From the NCBI GenBank assembly GCA_012960835.1, contig DUAL01000129.1, positions 1 through 33,416 on the forward strand: a stretch of DNA of 33,416 nucleotides, written 5' to 3'. The DNA is from Flavobacteriales bacterium. Its GTDB lineage: Bacteria; Bacteroidota; Bacteroidia; Flavobacteriales; BACL11. Positions 16,753-25,270 of the stretch are shown piece after piece; within the stretch, counting starts at the first letter, position 1; every line of letters begins with the position of its first letter. A program made the translations under genes and the position numbers. The notes under the pieces are model-generated. The model worked only from the letters and a program-made list of their open reading frames with translations. It had not been told where the DNA came from and ran no database searches.

Positions 16753-19311
16753 ATGAAAAAAATATTCGTACTTTTTGTTTTTTCGTTTTGTTTTAATTTT
16801 TCTTTTGCCCAAGTTTGGGAGGATCAACTTTTATTGCAAAATGAAAACGCAACTATTGCTGAAAAAATTACTGCTTTTGAAAATTACAAATCACTGCATC
16901 CTTACACAAAAGGAAATGGCTACAAACCTTATGCTCGGTCTTTATATTTTTTAGAAAAAAGAATGCCTGAAAATGGTGTTTTCCCTTCTAGCGCTTTGTT
17001 TACTGAATGGAAAAAAGAAAAGGAAAAATTAGCGAATACTAAAATTTCTTCTGCCTCCAACTGGCAGCCATTAGGTCCATTTGACACGCCTATTATTTTG
17101 TCGAATGGCAAAAAAAGAGGAAATGGAAGGGTGAATGCAATTGCTTTCGATCCTTTCGATCCTAATATTATTTGGATTGGCTCTCCAGGTGGTGGGCTTT
17201 GGAAAACTGTTGATGGAGGAAATACTTGGTCTACAAACACAGATGATTTACCTGTTATAGGGGTTTCAGGAATTGTTATACATCCTACAAATAACCAAAT
17301 AATGTATATTGCAACTGGTGATGGAGATGGTGCTGATACTTACAGTATTGGCGTTTTGAAAAGTACAGATGGTGGAAATACATGGAATACAACAGGATTA
17401 AGTTATGGAGTGAATCAGAGCAAAAGAATCAATAAATTAATTATTAATCCTAATTATCCTGATAGTTTGGTAGTTGCTTCCAATAATGGGATTACTATTA
17501 GCCCTGATGGCGGCACTACTTGGAATAGTACGCTAACTGGAAGAATGCGTGATGTAGAGTTCAAACCTGATGATCCTTCTGTTATTTATGCAGCATTAGA
17601 CGCTTCAAGTGGTTCCTCTAAAATTTACAGAACTACAAATGGCGGTGTTGGTTGGGCAATATTGGGTGGTGGTTTGCCTACAGGGGGGTTAGATAGAATT
17701 TTATTGGGGATTACGCCTGATAATCCTGATGTTATTTATGCTCTTATTGCAAAATCTGATGCTGGTTTTTATGGTTTTTATAAATCGATTGATGCTGGTG
17801 ATACATGGGCTACTCAATTCGATTGCCCTGATCCTAATACTGGATGTAATATTTTAGGAAGAAAGACAGATGGAACTTCTGAAGGGGGGCAATCTTGGTA
17901 CGATATGAGTTTAGCAATTTCACCTACTGATGAAAATATTATTTACGCTGGTGGAATAGCATTATGGGAATCTAGTGATGGTGGGCAGAACTGGAATATT
18001 GAAGCAAGTAGCGGAAGTGGAAATTACGCTTATATGCATGTAGATCAGCATGCCTTGGAATACAATCCAATTAATAATACTTTGTATGCAGGAAATGACG
18101 GTGGTTTTTACAAATATGTTAATTTCTTAAATGATTGGGTTGATATTAGTGATGGTCTGGAAATTTCTCAGTTTTATCGTTTAGGTCTGTCAAAAAGCAA
18201 TAGCAATATTTTAGTAGCTGGAGCGCAAGATAATGGCACTGAAAGGCTTTCATCTTCTGGTTGGGATGCAATAAGAGGCTCTGATGGGATGGAGTGTATT
18301 ATTGATCCTTATGATCCTGACATTATATACTCTTCTTCTCAATACGGAGGTGTTAAAATAACTTATGACGGAGGTAATAATTGGAACAATTTCAAACCGG
18401 TTTCCTATGATGGTGCCTGGGTTACCCCATACAAAATGCACCCATTAAACAACAATATGGTTGTTGCTGGTTATGAGGAAGTTTATAGAACTACGACTGG
18501 TGGTGCTTTTTGGGATTCTATTTCTAACAATCAAATAGGGTCCATACGAACAATTGCTTTAGCTCCATCTGATCAGAATGTAATTTATGCTGCCACTTAC
18601 TCAAAATTATATGTAACTTTTGACGGAGGAATTAGTTGGGCCTTTATTATGCAAGGGCTTCCAAGCTCTATTTCTGATGTTACTGTTTCGGCAAACAACC
18701 CCAATTGGGTTTGGGTTACTTGTTCAAATTACTCTAATGGCAATAAGGTTTATGAGTCAAATGATGGGGGTAATAGTTGGACAAATATTTCTGGATCTAA
18801 CTTACCAAATCTTCCTGTAAACTGTATTGTTTATCAAGATTTAACAAATGATGATTTATACATTGGAACAGATGTGGGGGTTTATCATAAAGATAATACA
18901 ATGACCGATTGGCAAGCCTTTATGACGGGTCTTCCAAATGTGCAAGTGGATGAATTGGAGATACATTATGGAGCTGGTAAAATTAGGGCAGCCACTTTTG
19001 GAAGGGGAATTTGGGAAAGTGTTTTGCTCTCTCAACCAAACGGAATTACTAATGATTATATATCGTATGTTAGTATTTATCCAAATCCTACTAAAGATTA
19101 TTTTACCTTAAGCACACCTAAAAATGCCATAAGTAAAAACCCTGTTTTGAGCATTTACAATTTAGCGGGGCAAGTTGTTTTATCTGAAAATATTAAAGCT
19201 GCCAATCAGTTTGTAGATGTTTCTAATTTAACCTCTGGCTATTATATTTATGAAATAAGTATAAAAGGGATGAGTAATGTTAGAGATAAATTGATTGTCC
19301 TACCCAATTAA
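16753..19311 (+). CDS. Secreted sortilin/VPS10-like Asp-box (BNR) repeat protein with T9SS type A sorting domain
   Basis: Signal peptide; about ten Asp-box-like motifs (e.g. TVDGGNTWST, STDGGNTWNT, SPDGGTTWNS, SSDGGQNWNI, TYDGGNNWNN, SNDGGNSWTN); C-term VSIYPNPTKDYFTLSTPKN...TSGYYIYEISIKGMSNVRDKLIVLPN. Confidence 0.9.
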   Translation: MKKIFVLFVFSFCFNFSFAQVWEDQLLLQNENATIAEKITAFENYKSLHPYTKGNGYKPYARSLYFLEKRMPENGVFPSSALFTEWKKEKEKLANTKISSASNWQPLGPFDTPIILSNGKKRGNGRVNAIAFDPFDPNIIWIGSPGGGLWKTVDGGNTWSTNTDDLPVIGVSGIVIHPTNNQIMYIATGDGDGADTYSIGVLKSTDGGNTWNTTGLSYGVNQSKRINKLIINPNYPDSLVVASNNGITISPDGGTTWNSTLTGRMRDVEFKPDDPSVIYAALDASSGSSKIYRTTNGGVGWAILGGGLPTGGLDRILLGITPDNPDVIYALIAKSDAGFYGFYKSIDAGDTWATQFDCPDPNTGCNILGRKTDGTSEGGQSWYDMSLAISPTDENIIYAGGIALWESSDGGQNWNIEASSGSGNYAYMHVDQHALEYNPINNTLYAGNDGGFYKYVNFLNDWVDISDGLEISQFYRLGLSKSNSNILVAGAQDNGTERLSSSGWDAIRGSDGMECIIDPYDPDIIYSSSQYGGVKITYDGGNNWNNFKPVSYDGAWVTPYKMHPLNNNMVVAGYEEVYRTTTGGAFWDSISNNQIGSIRTIALAPSDQNVIYAATYSKLYVTFDGGISWAFIMQGLPSSISDVTVSANNPNWVWVTCSNYSNGNKVYESNDGGNSWTNISGSNLPNLPVNCIVYQDLTNDDLYIGTDVGVYHKDNTMTDWQAFMTGLPNVQVDELEIHYGAGKIRAATFGRGIWESVLLSQPNGITNDYISYVSIYPNPTKDYFTLSTPKNAISKNPVLSIYNLAGQVVLSENIKAANQFVDVSNLTSGYYIYEISIKGMSNVRDKLIVLPN

Positions 19312-20201
19312 AGCAAGGCATCCATTTCAACCATAAATCTTTTTTTAGCTTCTCCTGGGGCAAATACAATCCCAATAGAAACGATTACATTTCCACTTTT
19401 TGATTTGTAAATTTTCATTAGAAAAGGACCACCCATAAATTCATTTTCCATTTTCCAAAGCCCTCTGTAAGTATTGTCTGAAATTTCTATTGGAAATCTT
19501 TTTTCTATTTGAACAAAATTATCCTCCCCCTTTCCTTTTAGTGTTTTTTCTAAAACGGAATCTACTTTAATTATTAGGTTCTCTTGAAAATTTAATTCAT
19601 TTACATTTATTCTAAAGATTAAAATTTGTTTTATCAAATCGCTTTTTTGAGGATTATATGTAGTCCAGAATAAATTTTCACTATCAAATACTATTGTATA
19701 TTCGGAAGGGATTTTTACATCTATTCCAAAATTATTATTTTTAGTATTGTTAGATTGTGAAATTTTTTCTGTCACTTTTTGCAAGTGATTTTGATAAAAA
19801 ATAGCTGCATAGTTTTTACATTTTTCTATCAATTGCGTCTTATCACTTTCTGTATTCCACTGCAAGCCAACAACTATTTGAGGACTTGCCCAAAAATTAT
19901 TTTTTTTACCTTCTTCTCCGTTTTCGGAAATCAAAATTATATTTTGATGAGTTTTGAAAATAGTAGTAAAATCAGATGGCTTAATTCTAATGATATTAAA
20001 AATCGGTTCTGATTGCTGTAGGCCAGGATAGTCTTTTGCAAAAATTTCTTTTACTGCCTTTCCTGGATACTTTTCCCATAGAGCATCCGAAACAACCACA
20101 ATAATTTCATTTACTGAGCCAGTTGATTTTGGGAGAATTTTCTTTCCTCCATCACAGGAAAATAAAAAGAGAAAAAGTAAAACGAAATACTGATTTCGCA
20201 T
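19308..20201 (-). CDS. DUF4837-like lipoprotein
   Basis: Lipobox-like FLFLFSCDGGKK; SVNEIIVVVSDALWEKYPGKAVKEIFAKDYPGLQQSEPIFNIIRI and RGLWKMENEFMGGPFL match the family I recall as DUF4837. Confidence 0.8.
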   Translation of the reverse strand: MRNQYFVLLFLFLFSCDGGKKILPKSTGSVNEIIVVVSDALWEKYPGKAVKEIFAKDYPGLQQSEPIFNIIRIKPSDFTTIFKTHQNIILISENGEEGKKNNFWASPQIVVGLQWNTESDKTQLIEKCKNYAAIFYQNHLQKVTEKISQSNNTKNNNFGIDVKIPSEYTIVFDSENLFWTTYNPQKSDLIKQILIFRINVNELNFQENLIIKVDSVLEKTLKGKGEDNFVQIEKRFPIEISDNTYRGLWKMENEFMGGPFLMKIYKSKSGNVIVSIGIVFAPGEAKKRFMVEMDALL

Positions 20202-20204
20202 GAG

Positions 20205-21521
20205 CTAGCTTGTAGGAAGAAGTATTTTTTCTCCTGGTTTTAGTTGATTAGAATTTAAATTGTTGTGCCGCATTAACTCACTAACGCTAATTCCTTCATA
20301 TTTATTTGCTATATCCCAAAGCGTATCGCCTTGCTTTACAATATATACAGGGTTTTCTGTCTTTTTTTGTGCTGTTGTTTTAAAATCATCTTTAAGAAAT
20401 AACACTAACTTTTTTCCAATAGTAAGTTTGTCATTTTTTAGTTTGTTCCATTTCCTAATATCATTAATTGGAACTCCATTTTGCTGGGCAATTTTTCCTA
20501 AATAATCTCCTTGTTTTACCACATATACAAATCGTGTTTCGTTTATTAATATTTCTTTTTGCTCCACTGCCTTAATAAAAGTATAAACTGCTTGCTCATT
20601 TACAACAAAATCTATCATTACATCAGAAGGAAGGGTGATGTTGGTATTTTTAGGGAAAACCCCTTTTGTAATGCTTGGGTTTAATTGGAAAATAATTTCT
20701 TTTGAAATACAAATTAGTTCCGCCAAAACCGAGAATTCTATTTGGGTTTTTAAAGTAATTGTGTCTGTTTGGACTATGAAATTTTGTGGTAGTTCAATTT
20801 CAATTCCATGTTCCTGATAAAAATTCATTACATAATTTACCGCTACAAATGCTGGTACATATCCTCTCGTTTCTCTTCTTAAATAAGGCCTTAACTGCCA
20901 ATAATCATACAGTCCTGTTTTTGCCATTGTTCGCGATAAATAGCCCGGGCCTCCATTGTATGCCGCTAATACCAAGTTCCAATCGCCAAACATTTCATAG
21001 AGCTTTGCAAAATACTGACAAGCCGCTTCTGTCGATTTGTACGGATCTTGTCTTTCATCTAAATAAGAAGTTACATTTAAATTGTACTGCTTTCCGGTTG
21101 CATACATAAACTGCCACAAGCCTTTTGCCCCAGAACGAGAACGAGCTCTTGGATTCAAGGCAGACTCTACAATAGCTAAATATTTAAATTCTAATGGGAT
21201 GTCGTATTTATCTAAACAGCTTTCAAACATTGGGAAATACTGTGGTGCCAAGCCCACCATTCTTGATACTAACTTTTTATTTTTTTTCAAGTATGAATTT
21301 ATAGAATTTTCAACTGCTTTATTATACACCAAATCTATTGGGCTTTTTTCGTTCAATATTTTAAGGCGTGCTTGAATCAAATCTGACTCTGTTTCTTTTT
21401 TATCTTTCTCCGAATTTATTTGTTTGGTTTTTATTGAATCAGAAAAAAAGAGATGTGTATTGCCTGCAAAAGTAAACTGAAATACTAAAAGTGTTATTAT
21501 AGTAACTATTATTTTTCTCAT
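20205..21521 (-). CDS. LysM-containing lytic transglycosylase (MltD-like)
   Basis: SLT domain LAIVESALNPRARSRSGAKGLWQFMYATGKQY...LAAYNGGPGYL; LysM repeats VYVVKQGDYLGKIAQQNGV and VYIVKQGDTLWDIANKYEGI. Confidence 0.93.
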   Translation of the reverse strand: MRKIIVTIITLLVFQFTFAGNTHLFFSDSIKTKQINSEKDKKETESDLIQARLKILNEKSPIDLVYNKAVENSINSYLKKNKKLVSRMVGLAPQYFPMFESCLDKYDIPLEFKYLAIVESALNPRARSRSGAKGLWQFMYATGKQYNLNVTSYLDERQDPYKSTEAACQYFAKLYEMFGDWNLVLAAYNGGPGYLSRTMAKTGLYDYWQLRPYLRRETRGYVPAFVAVNYVMNFYQEHGIEIELPQNFIVQTDTITLKTQIEFSVLAELICISKEIIFQLNPSITKGVFPKNTNITLPSDVMIDFVVNEQAVYTFIKAVEQKEILINETRFVYVVKQGDYLGKIAQQNGVPINDIRKWNKLKNDKLTIGKKLVLFLKDDFKTTAQKKTENPVYIVKQGDTLWDIANKYEGISVSELMRHNNLNSNQLKPGEKILLPTS

Positions 21522-21592
21522 AAGAAATATTTATCAGAGCAAAATTCGGAATAATTTGCTTTAAGCTAAAAATTAAGTCTTATAGTTTTTAA

Positions 21593-23017
21593 CTACAAAC
21601 TGTTCATTAGATTGTGTGAAAAAGCTAGGAGTTCGCTTTCATAAAATGGCTTTGCCATTAGTTGTGTCCCGAAAGGCATTCCGTTCGAGTGCTCTGTAAG
21701 AGGTAGCGATATGGCTGGATTTCCGCTTAAATTTGCTAAAACCGTGAAAATGTCTTCCAAATACATGGCAACCGGATTTTTTACTTCTAACCCTAACTCA
21801 AATGCAGTATGAGGCGTTGTTGGGGTAAGGATAAAATCAAATTCATTTAATATTTCTTTGGTTTTATCTTGAATTAATCGTCTCATTTTTTGCGCTTTTG
21901 TATAATAGGCATCATGATAACCAGCACTTAAAACAAAGGTTCCTAACATGATTCGTCTTTGAACTTCTTTTCCAAAACCTTCTGTTCTTGTTTTAAGATA
22001 AGTGGTTTCAGGATTATCTGCTTTTTTGCTACGATAGCCATAATGCACCCCGTCAAATCGAGCTAAATTAGAGGATGCCTCAGCAGTAGTTAGTACATAA
22101 TAGGTTGGCACTAAATAATCCAAGTAAGGGAAAGAAACTCTCTCAACAATATGACCTTTACTTTTTAGAGTTTGAATTTGTTTTAATATTGCAGATTTAA
22201 CTTCACTATCTAAACCATCACTTTCAAAACATTCTGGGAAATAAGCAATTCTTTTTGGCTTTTTATCGTCTAAAAGCTTAGTGTATTGCTCCACTTTTCT
22301 TGTCGATATTGTACTATCGTAATCATCCTGTCCAGCAATTACTTCCAATATGGTTGCTGCATCTTCAACTGTATTTGTAATTGGGCCAATTTGGTCGAAT
22401 GAAGAAGCAAAAGCAATAAGCCCAAACCTTGAAACTCTAGCATAAGTTGGTTTCAATCCTACCGTTCCACAAAAGGATGCTGGTTGTCTTATAGATCCTC
22501 CTGTATCACTTCCTAAAGCTGCCAAACATAGGTTTGCCGCAACAGCTGTTGCTGCACCTCCGGAAGAGCCTCCGCTAACTTTTGATTCGTCAATTGGGTT
22601 TTTTGTTGGACCGTAATATGAATTTTCGTTTGCACTGCCCATTGCAAATTCATCACAATTTAATCTGCCAATTATAATGGCATCTTCTGCTAACAGCCGT
22701 TCAACTACTGTTGCATTATAAAGGGATTCAAAACCATCTAACATTTTTGAGGCTGCTCCTACCTTATGGTTTTTGTAACAAATATTGTCTTTAATACCAA
22801 TCACCATTCCAGCAAGTTTTCCAGCCTTTCCTTCTGCTATTTTGTTGTCAATTATTTTTGCTCTTGCAATTGCTTCTTCTTTAAAAACTTCAACAAAAGC
22901 ATTAAGGGTTCTTAGCTCCTCAATATTTTCTAAATAGTATTTGGTTAGGCCAAGGCAAGTAGTTTTTTTAGCTTTTATAGCATCTTTTATACTATTTAAG
23001 GAGCGATAGGAGTTCAA
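21593..23017 (-). CDS. gatA: Asp-tRNA(Asn)/Glu-tRNA(Gln) amidotransferase subunit A
   Basis: GIKDNICYKNH (catalytic Lys), KVSGGSSGGAATAVAA and GSDTGGSIRQPASFCGTVGLKPTYARVSRFGLIAFASSFDQIGP (Ser-cisSer amidase signature). Confidence 0.96.
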   Translation of the reverse strand: MNSYRSLNSIKDAIKAKKTTCLGLTKYYLENIEELRTLNAFVEVFKEEAIARAKIIDNKIAEGKAGKLAGMVIGIKDNICYKNHKVGAASKMLDGFESLYNATVVERLLAEDAIIIGRLNCDEFAMGSANENSYYGPTKNPIDESKVSGGSSGGAATAVAANLCLAALGSDTGGSIRQPASFCGTVGLKPTYARVSRFGLIAFASSFDQIGPITNTVEDAATILEVIAGQDDYDSTISTRKVEQYTKLLDDKKPKRIAYFPECFESDGLDSEVKSAILKQIQTLKSKGHIVERVSFPYLDYLVPTYYVLTTAEASSNLARFDGVHYGYRSKKADNPETTYLKTRTEGFGKEVQRRIMLGTFVLSAGYHDAYYTKAQKMRRLIQDKTKEILNEFDFILTPTTPHTAFELGLEVKNPVAMYLEDIFTVLANLSGNPAISLPLTEHSNGMPFGTQLMAKPFYESELLAFSHNLMNSL

Positions 23018-23032
23018 TAGGAATAGGCCTAA

Positions 23033-23230
23033 TTAATTATCTTCCTTATTTTCGTTTGTGTCATTAAGCTCATGCTCAATTTCATTCTTTCCTTTTTTGA
23101 ATTCGCTAATCCCTTTCCCTAAACCCCTCATCAATTCTGGGATTTTTTTGCCTCCAAAAAGTAATAGAATTACAACAACAATTAGTGCTATTGATGCTCC
23201 ACCGGGTATTGCTAAAAGTAAACTGTTCAT
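23033..23230 (-). CDS. tatA: Twin-arginine translocase TatA/E component
   Basis: 65 aa, single TM then [28 protein letters not shown] (FGxxKxPEL...GxGxGxxxFKxG). Confidence 0.92.
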   Translation of the reverse strand: MNSLLLAIPGGASIALIVVVILLLFGGKKIPELMRGLGKGISEFKKGKNEIEHELNDTNENKEDN

Positions 23231-23254
23231 GTTAATTGGTTTTTAATTCCTCTA

Positions 23255-23262
23255 CAAAAATA
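23255..23262 (-). promoter_or_regulatory. Putative -7 box (TATTTTTG) for tatA-gatA
   Basis: Reverse complement matches TAnnTTTG, 24 nt upstream of the tatA ATG. Confidence 0.45.
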
Positions 23263-23274
23263 GTAATTTCTTTG

Positions 23275-24531
23275 TTAGTAAGCCTTATAAAGCCAATGGG
23301 AAGGGTTTTGTTTGTCATAATTTTTCCAAATCTCAAAATGAAGGTGTGTTTTCTGCCTGTTCTTATCTGTCATTACTGTGCCTATTTCTTGTTTGGCAAA
23401 TATCTTTTCTCCTGTTTGTACACTTACTTCTTTTAGCCCAGAATAAACACTAAAATATTCTCCGTGATTAATCAAAATTACTTTCCCTTCCCCTTTTATT
23501 AAAAATATTCTTGACACTTTCCCGTCAAAAACAGCCCTTACTTTTGCCCCCCTATCAGTAGCAATATCTACTCCATTATTATGCGTTTCAATATTTTTGA
23601 AAACAACATGCTGTTGTTTCCCAAATCCTTGCACAATAATTCCTTTATCAAGTGGCCAAGGAAGCCTTCCTTTATTTTCTAAAAAATTATCTGAAAGTGC
23701 CTTTGCTTCAGGAGTAAGCGAAAACCCTTCTTTGTTTCCCTTTTTTTCTTTAGCTCTTGCTTTTCTGATTTCTTCTTCAATTATTTTTCGTATTTTTTCA
23801 TCTAGCTGTTTTGCGGCATGTTGTTGTTTTTGTAATTCTTTTTTGAAATAGCTTTCAGATTTTTTAAGCTTTTTAATCAATGTTTTTTTGTCATTTTTTT
23901 GTGTCTCTAGCTGCTTTACTTCTGTTTTTTTAGATGTTATAAGTGCTTTTTTATTCTCTTTATCTTTTTGTAAATTGTTTTTCTGATTTTCCAAATCGAT
24001 TATTTCTTCTGTAAGCTCTTCTTTTGTAGCTGTAATTATTTCGGCTTGCATTTTTCTGTGTTGAGCATATTGTTTCAAGTATTTTAGCCGTTTATATGCC
24101 TGATTAAAGCTCTTGGAAGAAAAAATAAAAACCCAATTATCATACGCGTGTTTGTTTTTGTATGCATAATAAATCATTTTTGCATATTCCTGTTCCAATT
24201 TTTCTAAGTCCTGTTTTTTATCTTGTATTTTTATTTTATTTTCCGCTATCTTTATTTCGGTTTTCCCGATTTGTTTTTCAATTACTCCTATTTCGATATT
24301 TAGCATTTGTAATAATTCTGCTCTATTATCTACTTGTTTACTTAGCGTGCTTAAATATGCTAAGGATTTTTCTTTACTCTTCTTTGTTTTTCCCAATAAC
24401 TTGTTGGTGTATTGAATATCCTTTTCTATTTGTGCTTTTTTTTCTTGCAATGCTTTTTTACTTTGCGAAAAAGCCGTAGTAGAAAGTAAAATAAGTACTA
24501 TGAAAAATATATGTTTAATTAATTTCAACAT
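23275..24531 (-). CDS. EnvC-like murein hydrolase activator (coiled coil + M23/LytM domain)
   Basis: Signal peptide; long coiled coil; GRLPWPLDKGIIVQGFGKQQHVVFKNIETHNNGVDIATDRGAKVRAVFDGKVSRIF...VILINHGEYFSVYSGL...THLHFEIWK. Confidence 0.92.
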   Translation of the reverse strand: MLKLIKHIFFIVLILLSTTAFSQSKKALQEKKAQIEKDIQYTNKLLGKTKKSKEKSLAYLSTLSKQVDNRAELLQMLNIEIGVIEKQIGKTEIKIAENKIKIQDKKQDLEKLEQEYAKMIYYAYKNKHAYDNWVFIFSSKSFNQAYKRLKYLKQYAQHRKMQAEIITATKEELTEEIIDLENQKNNLQKDKENKKALITSKKTEVKQLETQKNDKKTLIKKLKKSESYFKKELQKQQHAAKQLDEKIRKIIEEEIRKARAKEKKGNKEGFSLTPEAKALSDNFLENKGRLPWPLDKGIIVQGFGKQQHVVFKNIETHNNGVDIATDRGAKVRAVFDGKVSRIFLIKGEGKVILINHGEYFSVYSGLKEVSVQTGEKIFAKQEIGTVMTDKNRQKTHLHFEIWKNYDKQNPSHWLYKAY

Positions 24532-25270
24532 AGTTCTTTGGAATAGAAAAAACCATTTTTAATACTTTGTTAGCGGTAATTTTAGAGTAATTGAGTTCAG
24601 CCAAAAAGTTATCGCTTACCCTTACATCAAGCATTAAACTTTTAGGAATTAAAAAGCCATTATTTGTAGTATAGTCGGATAAGCTAAATTTAAAATATTC
24701 ATTTTTAGTTTTGAAATATTCCCCTTTTATTATTCTAAAGTTTTCTTTTTCTACAAAATAAGTTATTTCCCCTATTTTTTTATCCTTAGCAAAAATAGCG
24801 TATTTTTCTTCTTCTGAAAAACTATATTTTGCTTTTAAAATAGAGGGGGTGCCAAAAAACATTTGCTGAATTTGAAAGAAGTTAATCTCTGTTTTTAACT
24901 GCTCATGCAAATAGGAAATGGGTTGTTTTATAAAAGAAGATTTAGGAATATTCATAAAAAAAATACTATCTGGCGTAAGCAATGCGCGAAAAAGCTCAAT
25001 GCCAAATGGTGCTCTAATCGACATCCAAATTATACTATCCTTTCTGATACGAATATTAGTTGAAAAGTTAATCTCCTGACCGTCTTTATCTAAACTTATT
25101 TTTCCTTTTAATGATAGCCATTCTGGTGATTTATTATTTGCCTCAATCCTGCTGATAAGTGCTTTTGCTGATTTTGGAGGAGTAGTGATATTAGCTGTCG
25201 TATTTTTTTTTACACTACATGCTGCGATGAAAAAAAAAGACAAAATTAAAATTAGCGTTTGCTTATTCAT
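24515..25270 (-). CDS. DUF4292-like lipoprotein (LolB-like fold suspected)
   Basis: Lipobox FFFIAACSVKK; IRIRKDSIIWMSIRAPFGIELFRALLTPDSIFFMNIPKSSFIKQPISYL; upstream of EnvC-like gene with 17-nt overlap. Confidence 0.8.
   Translation of the reverse strand: MNKQTLILILSFFFIAACSVKKNTTANITTPPKSAKALISRIEANNKSPEWLSLKGKISLDKDGQEINFSTNIRIRKDSIIWMSIRAPFGIELFRALLTPDSIFFMNIPKSSFIKQPISYLHEQLKTEINFFQIQQMFFGTPSILKAKYSFSEEEKYAIFAKDKKIGEITYFVEKENFRIIKGEYFKTKNEYFKFSLSDYTTNNGFLIPKSLMLDVRVSDNFLAELNYSKITANKVLKMVFSIPKNYVEIN

Noticed and set aside
17200-18800. Tandem repeat array in the Asp-box protein
   Set aside because: Repetition is at the protein motif level (DGGxTW) in a beta-propeller, not a DNA tandem repeat or CRISPR.
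23597-24479. Hydrophobic/Cys-rich plus-strand ORFs opposite the EnvC-like gene
   Set aside because: Antisense of coiled-coil K/E/Q codons yields F/L/C-rich strings; not credible membrane proteins.
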